Positions 63,369 to 64,000 of a stretch of 64,000 nt of DNA are shown here, one piece after another (position 1 is the first letter of the stretch; each line of letters begins with the position of its first letter). The stretch is from Monosporascus cannonballus. Its lineage: Eukaryota > Ascomycota > Sordariomycetes > Xylariales. The stretch spans positions 124,001 to 188,000 of the forward strand of contig QJNS01000027.1 in assembly GCA_004154925.1 (NCBI GenBank), read 5' to 3'. The position numbers and the translations under genes are program-made. The notes under the pieces are model-generated. The model made no database searches. It was not told where the DNA came from and was given only the letters and a program-made list of their open reading frames with translations.

Positions 63369-64000
63369 CGTTACAAGCTTTTATTTAATAGTACTGTTAA
63401 ACTCTGAACAATATTTAATACTGTCAAAATATTAACCAGCGCTTAGGAAACCCTTACTTAACAGTTTTAAGTTCGAATTCAGGAACTGAAAAAAAAAATC
63501 CGACAACTTAAGGTTTGCCACCTACCCAAATCTCTTTCGCCAGCATAAAGCCGAAAATACTAAAGCCTTACGATAAAACGGGCAACCCTTAAACCTTTTT
63601 AATTTAAGCACAAATTTACCTTTACTTGCTAAATTTCAGCGACCTAGCGGATATGGTCCTAGTAATAAAAGCATACCTAACGGGAAATACGGCTAATTAG
63701 TTTAAACCCATCATAAGAAATTTGCTGGAAATAAAAAAATCGAATAAGAAAAACTTTACAAACGAAATCTTTTTACTATATATTAATTTCGAAAATAAAA
63801 TACGCGATAATTTCGGCAATCCAGATAAAAAACGATTTACGGCCCAGCAACTGTTGCAATTCCGACAAAAAGGACCCGCGTTCAAATATGCCGTAACCTT
63901 TAAAAATTTTGCAGCTAAGGCAGAATAAGAAAATAACAAAACCGATACCTTTATCGATATATTTTATAATTGGTTAAAAATAATATAAAAAATAAAATTA
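63369..64000 (+). pseudogene. gag start of A4, running off the window
   Basis: Directly 3' of the LTR, the + strand shows a helix-prone ELKKKIRQLK segment near 63483-63512, as at the N-terminus of many gypsy gags. The open piece 63722-63928 follows (NFENKIRDNFGNPDKKRF, TAQQLLQFRQKGPAF), then TAA at a Gln position and TDTFIDIFYNWLK. This fits a gypsy gag capsid region. The copy is less degraded than other A copies but not intact, and continues beyond the window. Confidence 0.65.

Noticed and set aside
1..64000. CRISPR array or bacterial operon structure
   Set aside because: No regularly spaced repeats; introns, LTR elements and RIP indicate a fungal nuclear genome.

Overview
The window looks like a gene-poor, AT-rich block of a filamentous ascomycete genome that has undergone repeat-induced point mutation (RIP). 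CpG is common, CpA and TpG are scarce, TpA is in excess, and nearly every recognisable retrotransposon reading frame is full of TAA/TAG stops where CAA/CAG is expected. Short spliceosomal introns with GT..AG ends in the two intact genes also point to a fungus. The species cannot be named from this sequence.

Only two host genes look intact. Both are in GC-normal islands (about 3530-5710 and 17690-19745). They are diverged paralogues of stand-alone SAM-dependent methyltransferases of the PF10017 type (the EgtD / Egt1 N-terminal domain / EasF superfamily), with introns at the same two positions. A third GC-normal stretch (16295-17140) has no convincing gene. Target-site duplications show it was originally continuous with the first island.

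The rest is layered mobile DNA. I use arbitrary family letters. A = Ty3/gypsy chromovirus, LTR about 315-390 bp (1-2938 partial, 5592-16289, 19630-25715, solo 53784-54174, 62991-end). B = Ty3/gypsy, LTR about 411-433 bp (full copies 31929-39113 and 55153-62639; solo LTRs 6265-6697, 13200-13616, 45717-46128, 47174-47604). D = short Copia-type element (14329-16256). E = miniature LTR element (30770-31224, 27299-27777, solo 28295-28427). F = Ty3/gypsy with a 190 bp LTR (46881-52867). G = an old Ty3/gypsy host layer from about 28.9 kb to 55.1 kb. There is also one Tc1/mariner-type DNA transposon (7518-8914). Exact or RIP-explicable 5-bp target duplications fix the borders of ten of these insertions or solo LTRs (the DNA transposon has a TA duplication).

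Nesting gives a chronology. A-family copies inserted 377 and about 423 bp downstream of the two methyltransferase genes. The first was then invaded by two B elements (now solo LTRs), a DNA transposon, a 190-bp unknown insert and the Copia element. Layer G was invaded by E, B, F and A, and F by a further B.

The most interesting non-standard signal is an extra reading frame near the 3' end of the A and B retrotransposons, on the strand opposite gag-pol. It has a cysteine-rich segment followed by a charged coiled-coil, and is visible in A1, B1 and B2 despite RIP. I found no tRNA, rRNA or CRISPR array.
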